Source: Algibacter pectinivorans (GTDB lineage Bacteria; Bacteroidota; Bacteroidia; Flavobacteriales; Flavobacteriaceae). From it: a stretch of 64,000 bases of DNA. Positions 27,193 to 35,401 of this stretch are shown piece by piece. Both the position numbers and the translations under genes were made by a program. The first letter of the stretch is position 1. The number at the start of each line of letters is the position of its first letter. The stretch spans positions 62,001-126,000 of the forward strand of contig NZ_FOMI01000001.1 in the NCBI RefSeq assembly GCF_900112595.1, in the 5' to 3' direction. The notes below the pieces were generated by a model. It was not told where the DNA came from. It saw nothing but the letters and a program-made list of their open reading frames with translations, and did no database searches.

Positions 27193-27459
27193 ATGAGTAA
27201 AATTATGACAGTCGACGTATTGTCGAGTATTAAAGGAGCGCAGCCATCAGAAGCGGTTAACAAACTATTTGAAGTTATTAAAAACGCTAATACATCAAAT
27301 AATAATGCTTCCAATAATCATAATAACGCCGTGTCTTTAAACGATTTAAGAGACGATGTAGTTGTAGATAGTTCGGCTACCGAAAAACAAATCATCATCG
27401 AAAACTTTCCAAAAGAAAAAAACGGCTATTTAGTAGTTTCTAAAGTTATAGAAGAATAA
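27193..27459 (+). CDS. gatC: Divergent GatC subunit with Asn-rich linker
   Basis: 88 residues. The C-terminal 40 residues match the tail of GatC: LRDDVV at 52-57, then ENFPKEKNGYLVVSKVIEE, corresponding to the usual LREDVV, NAP, GYF and VPKVIE landmarks. The N-terminal half lacks the normal helical LARLEL segment and instead has a short helix (VNKLFEVIKN) and an Asn-rich stretch (9 Asn in residues 31-45). GatC holds GatA and GatB together in the tRNA amidotransferase. It begins the operon after the attenuator; gatA starts two bases after its stop. A simple similarity search would probably miss it, so this call rests on the C-terminal match plus context. Confidence 0.72.
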   Translation: MSKIMTVDVLSSIKGAQPSEAVNKLFEVIKNANTSNNNASNNHNNAVSLNDLRDDVVVDSSATEKQIIIENFPKEKNGYLVVSKVIEE

Positions 27460-27461
27460 TT

Positions 27462-28862
27462 ATGAGTTCTCAAATACACAGTATTCATCAGCAATTGGTG
27501 AACAAAGACATAACTTGTACCGCTCTGGTTCAAGAAAAATTAGATCTTTTAAAACAAAACACAAACAATACGGTAAATGCATTGCTAGATACTTTAGCTC
27601 TAGATTTAGCCGCAAAAGTAGACGCTAAAATTGCAAATGGCGAAACCATTGGCCTGTTAGAAGGTATCCCTTTTGGAATTAAAGATGTGTATATGGTTCA
27701 AGGCACGTACACAACAGCAAGTTCAGATTTACTTAAAAATTACAAATCGGCATACACAGCAACGGCCATCCAAAAATTATTAGATGCCGGAGCCATTCCG
27801 TTGGTAAAAGAAAACTGCGATAGTTTTGGTCATGGTTCTTCTAGCGAAAACACCATTTTTGGCGCCGTAAAAAACGCTATTAACCCAGACTTAGTTGGTG
27901 GTGGTTCTAGTGGTGGTTCTGCAGTAAACGTAGCTAAAGATTACACGGTATTTTCTATTGGTGGCGATACTGGTGGTTCTGTACGTCAGCCAGCTGGTTA
28001 CAATAATGTGTATGGTTTAAAACCAACTTACGGGCGTATTTCTCGCTACGGTTTAATGGCCTACGCATCGTCAACAGACTGTGTTGGTCCTATTGCTAAA
28101 TCTATAGAGGATATTCGTATTGTACTTAACGTAATGAGTGGTAAAGATGCTAAAGATCAAACCACTTACGCTTCCGCGGAAATTACGCCAGATAGCATTG
28201 CAAATTCCAACACCATTAAAACCGTTGGATATTTCAAGAATTTTATTGAAAACGATTCTATTGATGCTACTATTAAAGCAGATTTTTTAGCAACCATCGA
28301 AAAAATAAAAGCTAAAGGCATTGCCGTTAAAGCTTTAGATTTCTTTGAATCTGAAACCTTGGTATCAACCTACTATACTTTGGCTATGGCCGAAACCGCA
28401 TCTAACCTATCAAGATTAGACGGTACAAATTACGGTAACCGTATTGAATCTGATAATTTAAAAGAAACCTACGCCGTTACGCGTTCAGAGAATTTTTCGG
28501 AAGAAACAAAACGTAGAATTGTTGGTGGCAACCAGGTGTTATCTCAAGGATTTTCAGATGCTATTTATTTAAAAGGCTTAGCCCTAAGAGATGCTATTGC
28601 AGAAAATTTCGAAAAAGATTTTTCGGCAGTAGATATTATCATTTCTCCGGTTACACCTAACACGCCGCCTAAAATTGGCGATAGTTTAAAAGACCCACAC
28701 GCCATGTATTTAAGCGATGCCTACACCGTTGGTTTTAGTTTGGGGCAATTACCAACCTTAACGGTACCTCAAGGCACTGCAACAGGCCTGCAAATTACGG
28801 CAGCAAAAAATAACGACGAACTTGTTTTGAAGTTTGCTAACTTCTTAAAAGATACGATATAA
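27462..28862 (+). CDS. gatA: Asp-tRNA(Asn)/Glu-tRNA(Gln) amidotransferase subunit A
   Basis: 466 residues, slightly shorter than the 480-490 of many GatA proteins. The amidase-signature triad is complete: K74 in GIKDVY, S149 in GGGSSGGSA and S173 in GGDTGGSVRQ, with distances equal to those in the structurally known enzymes. GatA releases ammonia from glutamine or asparagine for GatB. Cytoplasmic, part of GatCAB. It starts two bases after gatC and its stop codon overlaps the gatB/aspS start (TAATG), so all three are translated in a coupled way. Fusion of the partner GatB with AspRS points to Asp-tRNA(Asn) as main substrate. Confidence 0.95.
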   Translation: MSSQIHSIHQQLVNKDITCTALVQEKLDLLKQNTNNTVNALLDTLALDLAAKVDAKIANGETIGLLEGIPFGIKDVYMVQGTYTTASSDLLKNYKSAYTATAIQKLLDAGAIPLVKENCDSFGHGSSSENTIFGAVKNAINPDLVGGGSSGGSAVNVAKDYTVFSIGGDTGGSVRQPAGYNNVYGLKPTYGRISRYGLMAYASSTDCVGPIAKSIEDIRIVLNVMSGKDAKDQTTYASAEITPDSIANSNTIKTVGYFKNFIENDSIDATIKADFLATIEKIKAKGIAVKALDFFESETLVSTYYTLAMAETASNLSRLDGTNYGNRIESDNLKETYAVTRSENFSEETKRRIVGGNQVLSQGFSDAIYLKGLALRDAIAENFEKDFSAVDIIISPVTPNTPPKIGDSLKDPHAMYLSDAYTVGFSLGQLPTLTVPQGTATGLQITAAKNNDELVLKFANFLKDTI

Positions 28863-31800
28863 TGGATTTAGAGCAATTAAACGACGCACTTAAAAAACAC
28901 GAATTAGAGTTAGTTATCGGTCTGGAAACCCACGTTCGATTAAACACTAAAACCAAATTATTTTGTTCTTGTACTAACCAAGAAATAGAACAACCAAATC
29001 AAAATATTTGTTCGGTTTGTACAGGGCAAATGGGTGTTTTACCTGCCATAAATAAAGAGGCTATTACTAAGGCTATTTATTTTGGAAAGGCTGTAAAATC
29101 GACTTTTAGTAACGAGGTTATTTCTTGGGATAGAAAGCATTACGAGTATCCAGACAACCCGAAAAACATACAAATTACACAGTTTCATAATCCGGTAATT
29201 CCAGACGGACAAGTGTCTTGTTTCCGTAATGATGGTTCGCAATTTACCGTTAACTTAACGCAAGTGCATATCGAGGAAGATGCTGCGAAATTGATGCACG
29301 AGAAAAAAATCTCGTTAGTCGATTTTAATAAAGCCGGTGTACCGTTAATTGAAATTGTAACCGAGCCATGTGTGCGTCATATCGAAGATGCTTCAACCTA
29401 CGCACAGTACATTCAGCGTATTGTTCAAAACTTAGGCATTTCTGAAGCTAACCTTGAAAAAGGAGAATTTAAATCGGATGTTTCTGTATCGCTTCGTAAA
29501 AAACACGATTATAATTTAAACCCACGTACCGAAATAAAAAACTTAAACTCGTTTAAGTTTATGGTCGATGCGTTAAAAGAAGAAGTTGAAAAACAACTTA
29601 ACTATTTCTTAGAGCATAAAGAATTTAGACCAGACCAAACCACCGTGTTATGGGATGCAGAACTTAAGCAAACCAAAACCATGCGTAAAAAGGAATTCGA
29701 GGCCGATTACCGTTTTATTTCGGAGCCCGATTTACCTTTTGTAAGCATAAAAGATGTGGTTGAATCTATCGATGTCGATTTAAGCACTTTACCCTTTGCA
29801 GTAGAATCTATTTTAATAAAAGGTGGCGTATTACCACAAGATGCTAAGTTTTTTACAGCCGATTCATTGCGTTCTGAAACCTTTGTAGCGATAAACAATG
29901 TGTTAAAAGAACCATCTTTTGTTGCAAAAACCTTAACGAATAATATAAAAGCAGAAGACTATACAAAAATAGAAAATGTTTCAGATTTTACTGCCATATT
30001 CAGCCTGTTTAAAGATGATAAAGTTACGTCTGTTTTAGCACAAAACGCTATTAAATCGGTATTAGAAAACCCTAGTTTCGATTACAAAACATATTTTGAA
30101 GCGAATACCATTTCAGAATCTAAAATTGAAGATGCTATAGCCAAGGTCATTTCAGAAAACGAAGCCGTAGCAAACGATATTAAAGCAGGAAACCAAGGGA
30201 AAGCAGGTATTCTTGTTGGAAAAGTTATTGGTATTATTGGTAAAGGTGCCTCAGGAAAAGTAATTCGCGAGGGCATTTTAAGTGCACTTGCAGGAAATGA
30301 AGGCGCAAGCACGACAACCGAAAACGCAAGCACACAACAACCAATAACAAACAACCAACAACCAGTAACCAAAACAGAAGAAGTTCTACCAGAAATTCCG
30401 ATTGTTGTAAAGGACGAATACAGAACACACGTTATCTCTGATATTTCGGACGATAGTATTTCTGAAAACGTAACACTTTCCGGTTGGGTGTCTAGTGTGC
30501 GCGACCATGGCGAATTAATGTTTATCGATTTACGCGATTCTAGCACACAGGTATTTCAAGTTCGATTAAGTAGAGAATCGTTTGCTAATCTAGATGAGTT
30601 AGTAAAACTGAAACCAGAATCGGTTATTACAGTTTCTGGAACCATCATGCAACGTAAGGAGGATGATTATAACGCGGCTTTAAGAACCGGTAAAATTGAA
30701 TTAGAAGCCAAAGATTTAGAAATTTTAAACCTTTCTAAAACCTTACCTTTTGAAATAAAAAGAGCTACCAAAACCAACGAAACGGTTCGTTTTCAATATA
30801 AATATCTAGATCATAGAAATGATGATGTTCGTAGAGCTATTGTAAATCGCCATAAGGTAATTAAAATGATGCGTGATATTTTGGACGACCAAGAGTTCCT
30901 TGAAATTGAAACGCCTATTTTAAGTGCAGGAACCGATGAGGGTGCGCGCGAATTTATTGTACCAACACGTAAGCAAGCCGGTTCGTTTTACACGCTTCCG
31001 CAGGCACCACAACAGTTTAAACAAATGTTGATGGTAAGTGGTTACGAAAAGTATTTCCAGATAGCACGTTGTTTTAGAGATGAAGATTCTAGAGGCGATC
31101 GCCAACCAGAATTTACACAATTAGATATTGAAATGGCGTACGCTAGCATGCAACAAATTATCGATTTAAACACAAATATGTTTAATGCTATTGTTGAAAA
31201 AATATATGGTAAAAAATGGATATTACGTCCATTTGAAGTGATTACCTATAAGGAAGCCATGGACAGTTATGGCTGCGATAGGCCAGATTTACGTTTTGGT
31301 TTAAAACTACAAGACATTACAGAGTTTGTAAAAGATACCACCTTCCAAGTGTTTAGCAAACCTATTGAAGAAGGCGGTATTGTAAAATGTATTAAAGTTT
31401 CGGCTGAAGAGCAAGGAAACAAACGCTTATCGAAAGGGCAAATTGAAAAACTAACCACTTTAGCACAAAGTCATGGTCTTGGTGGTTTAGCGTACATTAT
31501 TGTAAACGAAAACGATTTACAATCGCCAATTATTAAGTTTTTAGGCGAAGATATTGCCGCAGCAATCATTAAAACAACCAACGCACAAGTTGGTGATATT
31601 GTATTCTTTTCGGCAGCAGATTATGCAACAGCCAACAAAGCTTTAGATGCTGTACGCCAAGAATTAGGTAAAATGTTACGTTTGATTAACCCTAAGGAAT
31701 TAAGACCTGCTTGGGTTATTGATTTCCCTATGTTTGAAAAAACAGACGAAGGCCGTTGGACGTTTACACACAACCCGTTCTCTATGCCAGCTATTTATGA

Positions 31801-32200
31801 TATTGAAAAACACATGAATGGTAAGGAAGAAGAAATTGGAAGCATTATTGCCCAGCAATACGATTTAATTTTAAATGGTTACGAAATTGGTGGTGGTTCT
31901 GTGCGTGCGCACAAACCTGAAATTTTAGAGGCTACATATAAAAACATGGGCTACAACAAAGAAGAAATGATGAAAAGTGTTGGCACCATGTATAAAGCGT
32001 TCCATTATGGGGCACCACCACACGGCGGCATTGCTTGGGGTGTAGATAGATTAATGATGATTTTAGAGAAAAAAGCATCTATTAGAGAAGTTATGGCGTT
32101 CCCAAAAACAGGAACTAGTGAAGATTTACTCTTTGGAGCTCCTTCTCCTCTATCTGATAAAAAGGTTGAAGAAATGAACGTAAGAATTCTAAAAAAATAA
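28862..32200 (+). CDS. gatB/aspS: GatB fused to aspartyl-tRNA synthetase
   Basis: 1112 residues. Residues 1 to about 480 are GatB: ELVIGLETHV opening, zinc ligands C35, C37, C50 and C53, and a YqeY-like tail domain at about 390-480. A linker rich in Thr, Asn and Gln (about 480-512) joins a full AspRS at about 515-1112: anticodon-binding OB fold (SGWVSSVRDHG), class II motif 2 (FRDEDSRGDRQPEFTQLD), the bacterial GAD insertion and motif 3 (GIAWGVDRLMMI). In the anticodon region RDHG has His at about 549, the residue I associate with non-discriminating AspRS that also charge tRNA(Asn). So one polypeptide should make Asp-tRNA(Asn) and pass it to its own amidotransferase. Not separated by a stop or frameshift. 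Confidence 0.93.
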   Translation: MDLEQLNDALKKHELELVIGLETHVRLNTKTKLFCSCTNQEIEQPNQNICSVCTGQMGVLPAINKEAITKAIYFGKAVKSTFSNEVISWDRKHYEYPDNPKNIQITQFHNPVIPDGQVSCFRNDGSQFTVNLTQVHIEEDAAKLMHEKKISLVDFNKAGVPLIEIVTEPCVRHIEDASTYAQYIQRIVQNLGISEANLEKGEFKSDVSVSLRKKHDYNLNPRTEIKNLNSFKFMVDALKEEVEKQLNYFLEHKEFRPDQTTVLWDAELKQTKTMRKKEFEADYRFISEPDLPFVSIKDVVESIDVDLSTLPFAVESILIKGGVLPQDAKFFTADSLRSETFVAINNVLKEPSFVAKTLTNNIKAEDYTKIENVSDFTAIFSLFKDDKVTSVLAQNAIKSVLENPSFDYKTYFEANTISESKIEDAIAKVISENEAVANDIKAGNQGKAGILVGKVIGIIGKGASGKVIREGILSALAGNEGASTTTENASTQQPITNNQQPVTKTEEVLPEIPIVVKDEYRTHVISDISDDSISENVTLSGWVSSVRDHGELMFIDLRDSSTQVFQVRLSRESFANLDELVKLKPESVITVSGTIMQRKEDDYNAALRTGKIELEAKDLEILNLSKTLPFEIKRATKTNETVRFQYKYLDHRNDDVRRAIVNRHKVIKMMRDILDDQEFLEIETPILSAGTDEGAREFIVPTRKQAGSFYTLPQAPQQFKQMLMVSGYEKYFQIARCFRDEDSRGDRQPEFTQLDIEMAYASMQQIIDLNTNMFNAIVEKIYGKKWILRPFEVITYKEAMDSYGCDRPDLRFGLKLQDITEFVKDTTFQVFSKPIEEGGIVKCIKVSAEEQGNKRLSKGQIEKLTTLAQSHGLGGLAYIIVNENDLQSPIIKFLGEDIAAAIIKTTNAQVGDIVFFSAADYATANKALDAVRQELGKMLRLINPKELRPAWVIDFPMFEKTDEGRWTFTHNPFSMPAIYDIEKHMNGKEEEIGSIIAQQYDLILNGYEIGGGSVRAHKPEILEATYKNMGYNKEEMMKSVGTMYKAFHYGAPPHGGIAWGVDRLMMILEKKASIREVMAFPKTGTSEDLLFGAPSPLSDKKVEEMNVRILKK

Positions 32201-32216
32201 ACTGTAATTTGCTCCT

Positions 32217-33482
32217 ATGAAATTGACATACCTTTTACTGCTAATAAGTTTAAGTGCGTTTGCACAAACATGGCAAGCGGCTCCTAATATTGTTACGAAT
32301 ACCGATGGTACCCGTTTTGACGATGTGTTTTTTTTAAACGACAATTTAGGTTGGGCAGCAAATGGGCAACATGGTGCTATTTTTAAAACTACCGATGGTG
32401 GTTTAAACTGGACCGAACAATTAAACCATTCGGAGTTACCAGGCAATAATAAGTATTTTAGAAATGTTGAATTTTTAAACGAAAACATTGGCTTTGTAGG
32501 GACTTTAAACGGTGCCTTTTACAAAACGGTTGATGGTGGCGATAACTGGACAGAGGTTAGCATAAGCCCTAACCCAAATGCTATTTGCGGTATAAATGCT
32601 GTGGGAAGCTCTACAATTTATGGTTGTGGTGCTTATTTTCAACCGGCACACCTTATAAAATCGACCGATAGTGGCGAAACCTGGACTTATACCGATATGT
32701 CTGCCTATGCCAATGCCTTAGTAGAAGTTAAATTTTTAGACGAATTAAACGGTTTTGCGGCCGGTAGAAACAATACAGGCGCTATTGTATTAAAAACAAC
32801 CGATGGTGGCGTTACATGGTCTAACATTTACCAAGCCACTATTTCTGGCGAATACGTATGGAAACTCCAAATTCTATATGGTAATCCTAATGTAATGTTT
32901 GGAGCCATTTATACCTCGCAAGCAAACCCAGGGAAACTTATAAAATCATTGGATGGTGGTGTTACATGGACAAGCCATGATGCTCCAGAAAGCGGCGTTG
33001 AAGCTGTTGGGTTTATTTCGGAAACTAAAGGCTGGATGGGAGGCCACACAACAGGTTTTCATGAAACCAACGATGGCGGACTCACTTGGACCGACTTAAA
33101 CATTGGCGGTAACTTAAACCGTATTTTTGTAATAAATAGCACCTTGGCTTATGCTGCAGGAGCATCGGTTTACAAATACACCACACAAACACTACGCACT
33201 AACAATTCGGAAATTTACAGAAAAGATCTTGATATTACCTTATCTAAAAACCCTGTGGATAAGCAGTTGGAATTTACCATAAATTATAATGTTGGCGATA
33301 ATATACTTATTGAACTATATAGCAGTACAGGCGCCTTTATAAAGCAGTTAACAAGAGACTCGGTAAAGAATAAAAGCAGTAAAACCTACTCGTTTAGCGT
33401 AAACGATTTAGCTTCTGGATATTATATATTAGATTTCCATAGTAATACAGGTCGTACCGCTAAAAAGTTTATTAAATTGTAA
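32217..33482 (+). CDS. YCF48-like BNR-repeat protein with type IX sorting domain
   Basis: 421 residues. A signal peptide (SLSAFAQ) precedes about five repeats of the Ycf48/sialidase type (KTTDGGLNW, KTVDGGDNW, KSTDSGETW, KTTDGGVTW, KSLDGGVTW), which build a beta-propeller. The last 80 residues form a type IX C-terminal domain (LSKNPVDKQLEF, IELYSSTGAFI, and the final KKFIKL). Secreted or surface-attached. It begins only 17 bases after the gatB/aspS stop without an evident terminator, so some readthrough is possible, but no functional link to tRNA charging is suggested. Closed by its own terminator. Confidence 0.82.
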   Translation: MKLTYLLLLISLSAFAQTWQAAPNIVTNTDGTRFDDVFFLNDNLGWAANGQHGAIFKTTDGGLNWTEQLNHSELPGNNKYFRNVEFLNENIGFVGTLNGAFYKTVDGGDNWTEVSISPNPNAICGINAVGSSTIYGCGAYFQPAHLIKSTDSGETWTYTDMSAYANALVEVKFLDELNGFAAGRNNTGAIVLKTTDGGVTWSNIYQATISGEYVWKLQILYGNPNVMFGAIYTSQANPGKLIKSLDGGVTWTSHDAPESGVEAVGFISETKGWMGGHTTGFHETNDGGLTWTDLNIGGNLNRIFVINSTLAYAAGASVYKYTTQTLRTNNSEIYRKDLDITLSKNPVDKQLEFTINYNVGDNILIELYSSTGAFIKQLTRDSVKNKSSKTYSFSVNDLASGYYILDFHSNTGRTAKKFIKL

Positions 33483-33524
33483 TTAGTTATTTATAATTAC
33501 GGGTGGTATAACTCCCAATAAAAA

Positions 33525-33560
33525 GAGCCTAGTTTTAAACGACTAGGCTCGTTTTATTTT
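33525..33560 (+). terminator. Terminator of the YCF48-like gene
   Basis: Stem GAGCCTAGT (33525-33533) with ACTAGGCTC (33542-33550) and T-rich tail. Confidence 0.8.
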
Positions 33561-33586
33561 TGTAAGAAAATTTAATTATATTTACC

Positions 33587-33677
33587 GGATAACAACGACA
33601 AAAAACTAACTATATCATGTTTTATTTCCGGGATATGAAACATAGATGTAATTATATAACGAGTTGCCAGTAATTAA
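33587..33677 (+). repeat. attC-like site 1, left edge of the radical SAM cassette
   Basis: The right arm, TATAACGAGTTGCCAGTAATT (last 20 bases at 33658-33677), is the near-perfect inverted complement of the bases directly after the radical SAM gene (AACTACTGGCAAC, then CGTATA). The left arm (GGATAACAACG at 33587) matches it loosely. The core GTTGCCA is at 33663-33669. Confidence 0.55.
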
Positions 33678-33692
33678 AAAAACAAGACCTGA

Positions 33693-33938
33693 ATGAAAAG
33701 TCTCTATAAACTGAATAAAATTTTAGAAATTATATTATTTGGAATTTCTGTCTTTTTAGTTACATATTTATCAAATGAAAAATTTTATTGGTGGTTAGCA
33801 TTAGCGTCTGCGATAATTATATTCTTAGAAATAGTTTTGAAAAATAGTGAGTATAATTTCATTTTAAAGAGAGCGCATAGAAGAGAAAAAAAATTAAAGA
33901 ACAAGAAGATAATGGAATCACGAACCATTACTTTATGA
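33693..33938 (+). CDS. Small two-helix membrane protein in cassette 1
   Basis: 81 residues. Two membrane helices (about 13-29, IILFGISVFLVTYL, and 33-52, WWLALASAIIIFLEIVL) followed by a basic tail (RAHRREKKLKNKK). No named family. Its stop overlaps the next start by four bases (ATGA), so it is translated together with the PLD-like protein. It could anchor or shield the partner proteins. AT content and codon use are noticeably higher in A and T than in the housekeeping genes, consistent with later acquisition. Confidence 0.65.
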   Translation: MKSLYKLNKILEIILFGISVFLVTYLSNEKFYWWLALASAIIIFLEIVLKNSEYNFILKRAHRREKKLKNKKIMESRTITL

Positions 33939-34450
33939 GAAACTCATCTTCTAAAAATAATCGAAATATTGAAATCTCAAACTCAATCGATTGTTCTAAT
34001 GAACTTCATTTAATAGCGGAAACGGGAAAATCATATTTGGATATTGCTACGGATAGACATTGGAAAAATATAAAAGCAAAATTAGACAATGGAATACATT
34101 TTCGCGTTTTACTAGTTAACCCTACTTGCAAAAATAAAAAGGTAAGAAATAGGCTTAATAATATCGAAGGAGAAACCGATAGAAAATTGGATTTAACTAA
34201 CCTTAAGCGACTAAATGATAAATATGATAATTTAGAAATTAGATTCACTAATCAAATATATTGCTCATTGTTCTTTACAGATAAATATATGATTTATGAC
34301 CCATATCATTTAGGTAAAGTAGGAGATAGAATTGAAAATAATTTTATTGCTATTGAGTTTGAAAGTGATAATCAAAATTATAATATTCTAAAAAGTCATT
34401 TTAATAACTCGTGGAGCCTTTCAAAAGATTTTGAAGATATTGTTGAATAA
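33935..34450 (+). CDS. PLD-like domain protein (DUF5919-like) in cassette 1
   Basis: 171 residues, no signal peptide. Segments LIAETGKSYLDIATDRHWKN, FRVLLVNPTC, FTDKYMIYDPYHLG and FNNSWSLSKDFED follow the order of small phospholipase-D-like domains used as sensors or effectors (DUF5919 and relatives): a strand after a sensor helix, an LL-NP turn, a D-x-YM-YDPY-G stretch, and a final helix with a Trp. No HKD catalytic motif was seen, so it is probably not a hydrolase. It overlaps the membrane protein by four bases and the radical SAM gene by one (TAATG). The match is from memory and moderate. Confidence 0.5.
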   Translation: MRNSSSKNNRNIEISNSIDCSNELHLIAETGKSYLDIATDRHWKNIKAKLDNGIHFRVLLVNPTCKNKKVRNRLNNIEGETDRKLDLTNLKRLNDKYDNLEIRFTNQIYCSLFFTDKYMIYDPYHLGKVGDRIENNFIAIEFESDNQNYNILKSHFNNSWSLSKDFEDIVE

Positions 34451-35259
34451 TGAAAAGACTAATAATTACCTATAATCAAAATTGCAATTTGAAATGCAAG
34501 TTTTGTTACATTGACTTTCATTATCAAAAAATAGAAGACAAAACCAATGAAATAGTTGCAAAAGCAATCGAATATGGCTTCGATATAATAACTTTTGGAG
34601 GTGGAGATTCCTTTAGTAAGAAAACATTTCGTACTGCGTGCAAATTAGCTAAAGAGAATAATATTATAACTCACGTAGATACAAATGCCAAAGCAATAAA
34701 TGATTCTGACATAGATTATATTAATCAATATGTTGATTTATTAGGGATTTCTTTAGATGCAATTGGTGAAGATTATGACAAATTTAGAGAGTCTAAAAAT
34801 CTATTCCAAAAAGTCGATTTAATAATCAAAAAACTTGAAGAAAAAATAAATATTCCAATAAAAATAAATACAATAGTAACGAAATTAAATTCCCATAATA
34901 TCTCTGAAATTGGAGATTACATAATGAAATTTAAGAATATTAAACGATGGAGTTTATATCAATTTTTTCCACTTTCTGTAGCGAGAAAAGAAAAAGACAA
35001 ATATGAAATTAGTGAATATGACTTTGACTTACTTACACAGCATTTAAATATTAATAAACCAAATTTAAATGTTGAGCTTTTTAAATTTAAAGACAGAGTT
35101 GATGGATATCTATTCTGCGATGAACAAGGCTTCATTTACACTAATTCAATAAATGGTAATTACGAAAAGCTATATTCTATTTTTGACAAAGATTTTAAAA
35201 ATAAAACAGATAACATAAAAGGAAAAATTAATCCAAAAACAATTCACAGATATAAATAA
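34450..35259 (+). CDS. Radical SAM protein with viperin-like features
   Basis: 269 residues. The 4Fe-4S binding motif is CNLKCKFC (C12, C16, C19), followed by a GGG motif (TFGGGDSF), then LGISLDAIGEDYDKF, IKINTIVTKLNSHN, KRWSLYQFFPLS and a C-terminal YLFCDEQGFIYTNSINGNYEKL. The order and wording of these segments resemble viperin (CNYKCGFC, GGEP, KLNTVV, RWKVFQ, and a D-x-G-x-F-x-N end). Viperins make chain-terminating ddh-nucleotides against viruses. The NxH just before the cluster motif, expected in true viperin, is not clear here (TYNQNCN), so a related radical SAM enzyme of other function is also possible. It is the third gene of the cassette and translationally coupled to the PLD-like gene. 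Confidence 0.68.
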   Translation: MKRLIITYNQNCNLKCKFCYIDFHYQKIEDKTNEIVAKAIEYGFDIITFGGGDSFSKKTFRTACKLAKENNIITHVDTNAKAINDSDIDYINQYVDLLGISLDAIGEDYDKFRESKNLFQKVDLIIKKLEEKINIPIKINTIVTKLNSHNISEIGDYIMKFKNIKRWSLYQFFPLSVARKEKDKYEISEYDFDLLTQHLNINKPNLNVELFKFKDRVDGYLFCDEQGFIYTNSINGNYEKLYSIFDKDFKNKTDNIKGKINPKTIHRYK

Positions 35260-35400
35260 CTACTGGCAACACCGTATATAATTTATTGCTAGTTCTAGCC
35301 TACTTACGAAAATCCTCGCGGATTTTCTATTCAGTTTTTATTTGCTAAATTTAGTACTTAAACCACGCAACAAACCATATACAACAACGTTGTACATAAT
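35258..35400 (+). repeat. attC-like site 2 between cassettes
   Basis: Imperfect palindrome of about 140 bases. It starts TGGCAACACCGTATATAA and ends CATATACAACAACGTTGTAC, the outer parts being complementary apart from small bulges. In its middle is a perfect hairpin GAAAATCC / GGATTTTC (35308-35327, loop TCGC). Its left core (TGGCAAC, 35264-35270) matches the core left of the radical SAM operon, and its right core (GTTGTAC) matches the core right of the following gene. Confidence 0.65.
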
Positions 35401-35401
35401 T

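Noticed and set aside
33935-34450. Active phospholipase D for the second cassette gene
   Set aside because: No HKD motif; only the general fold pattern is similar.
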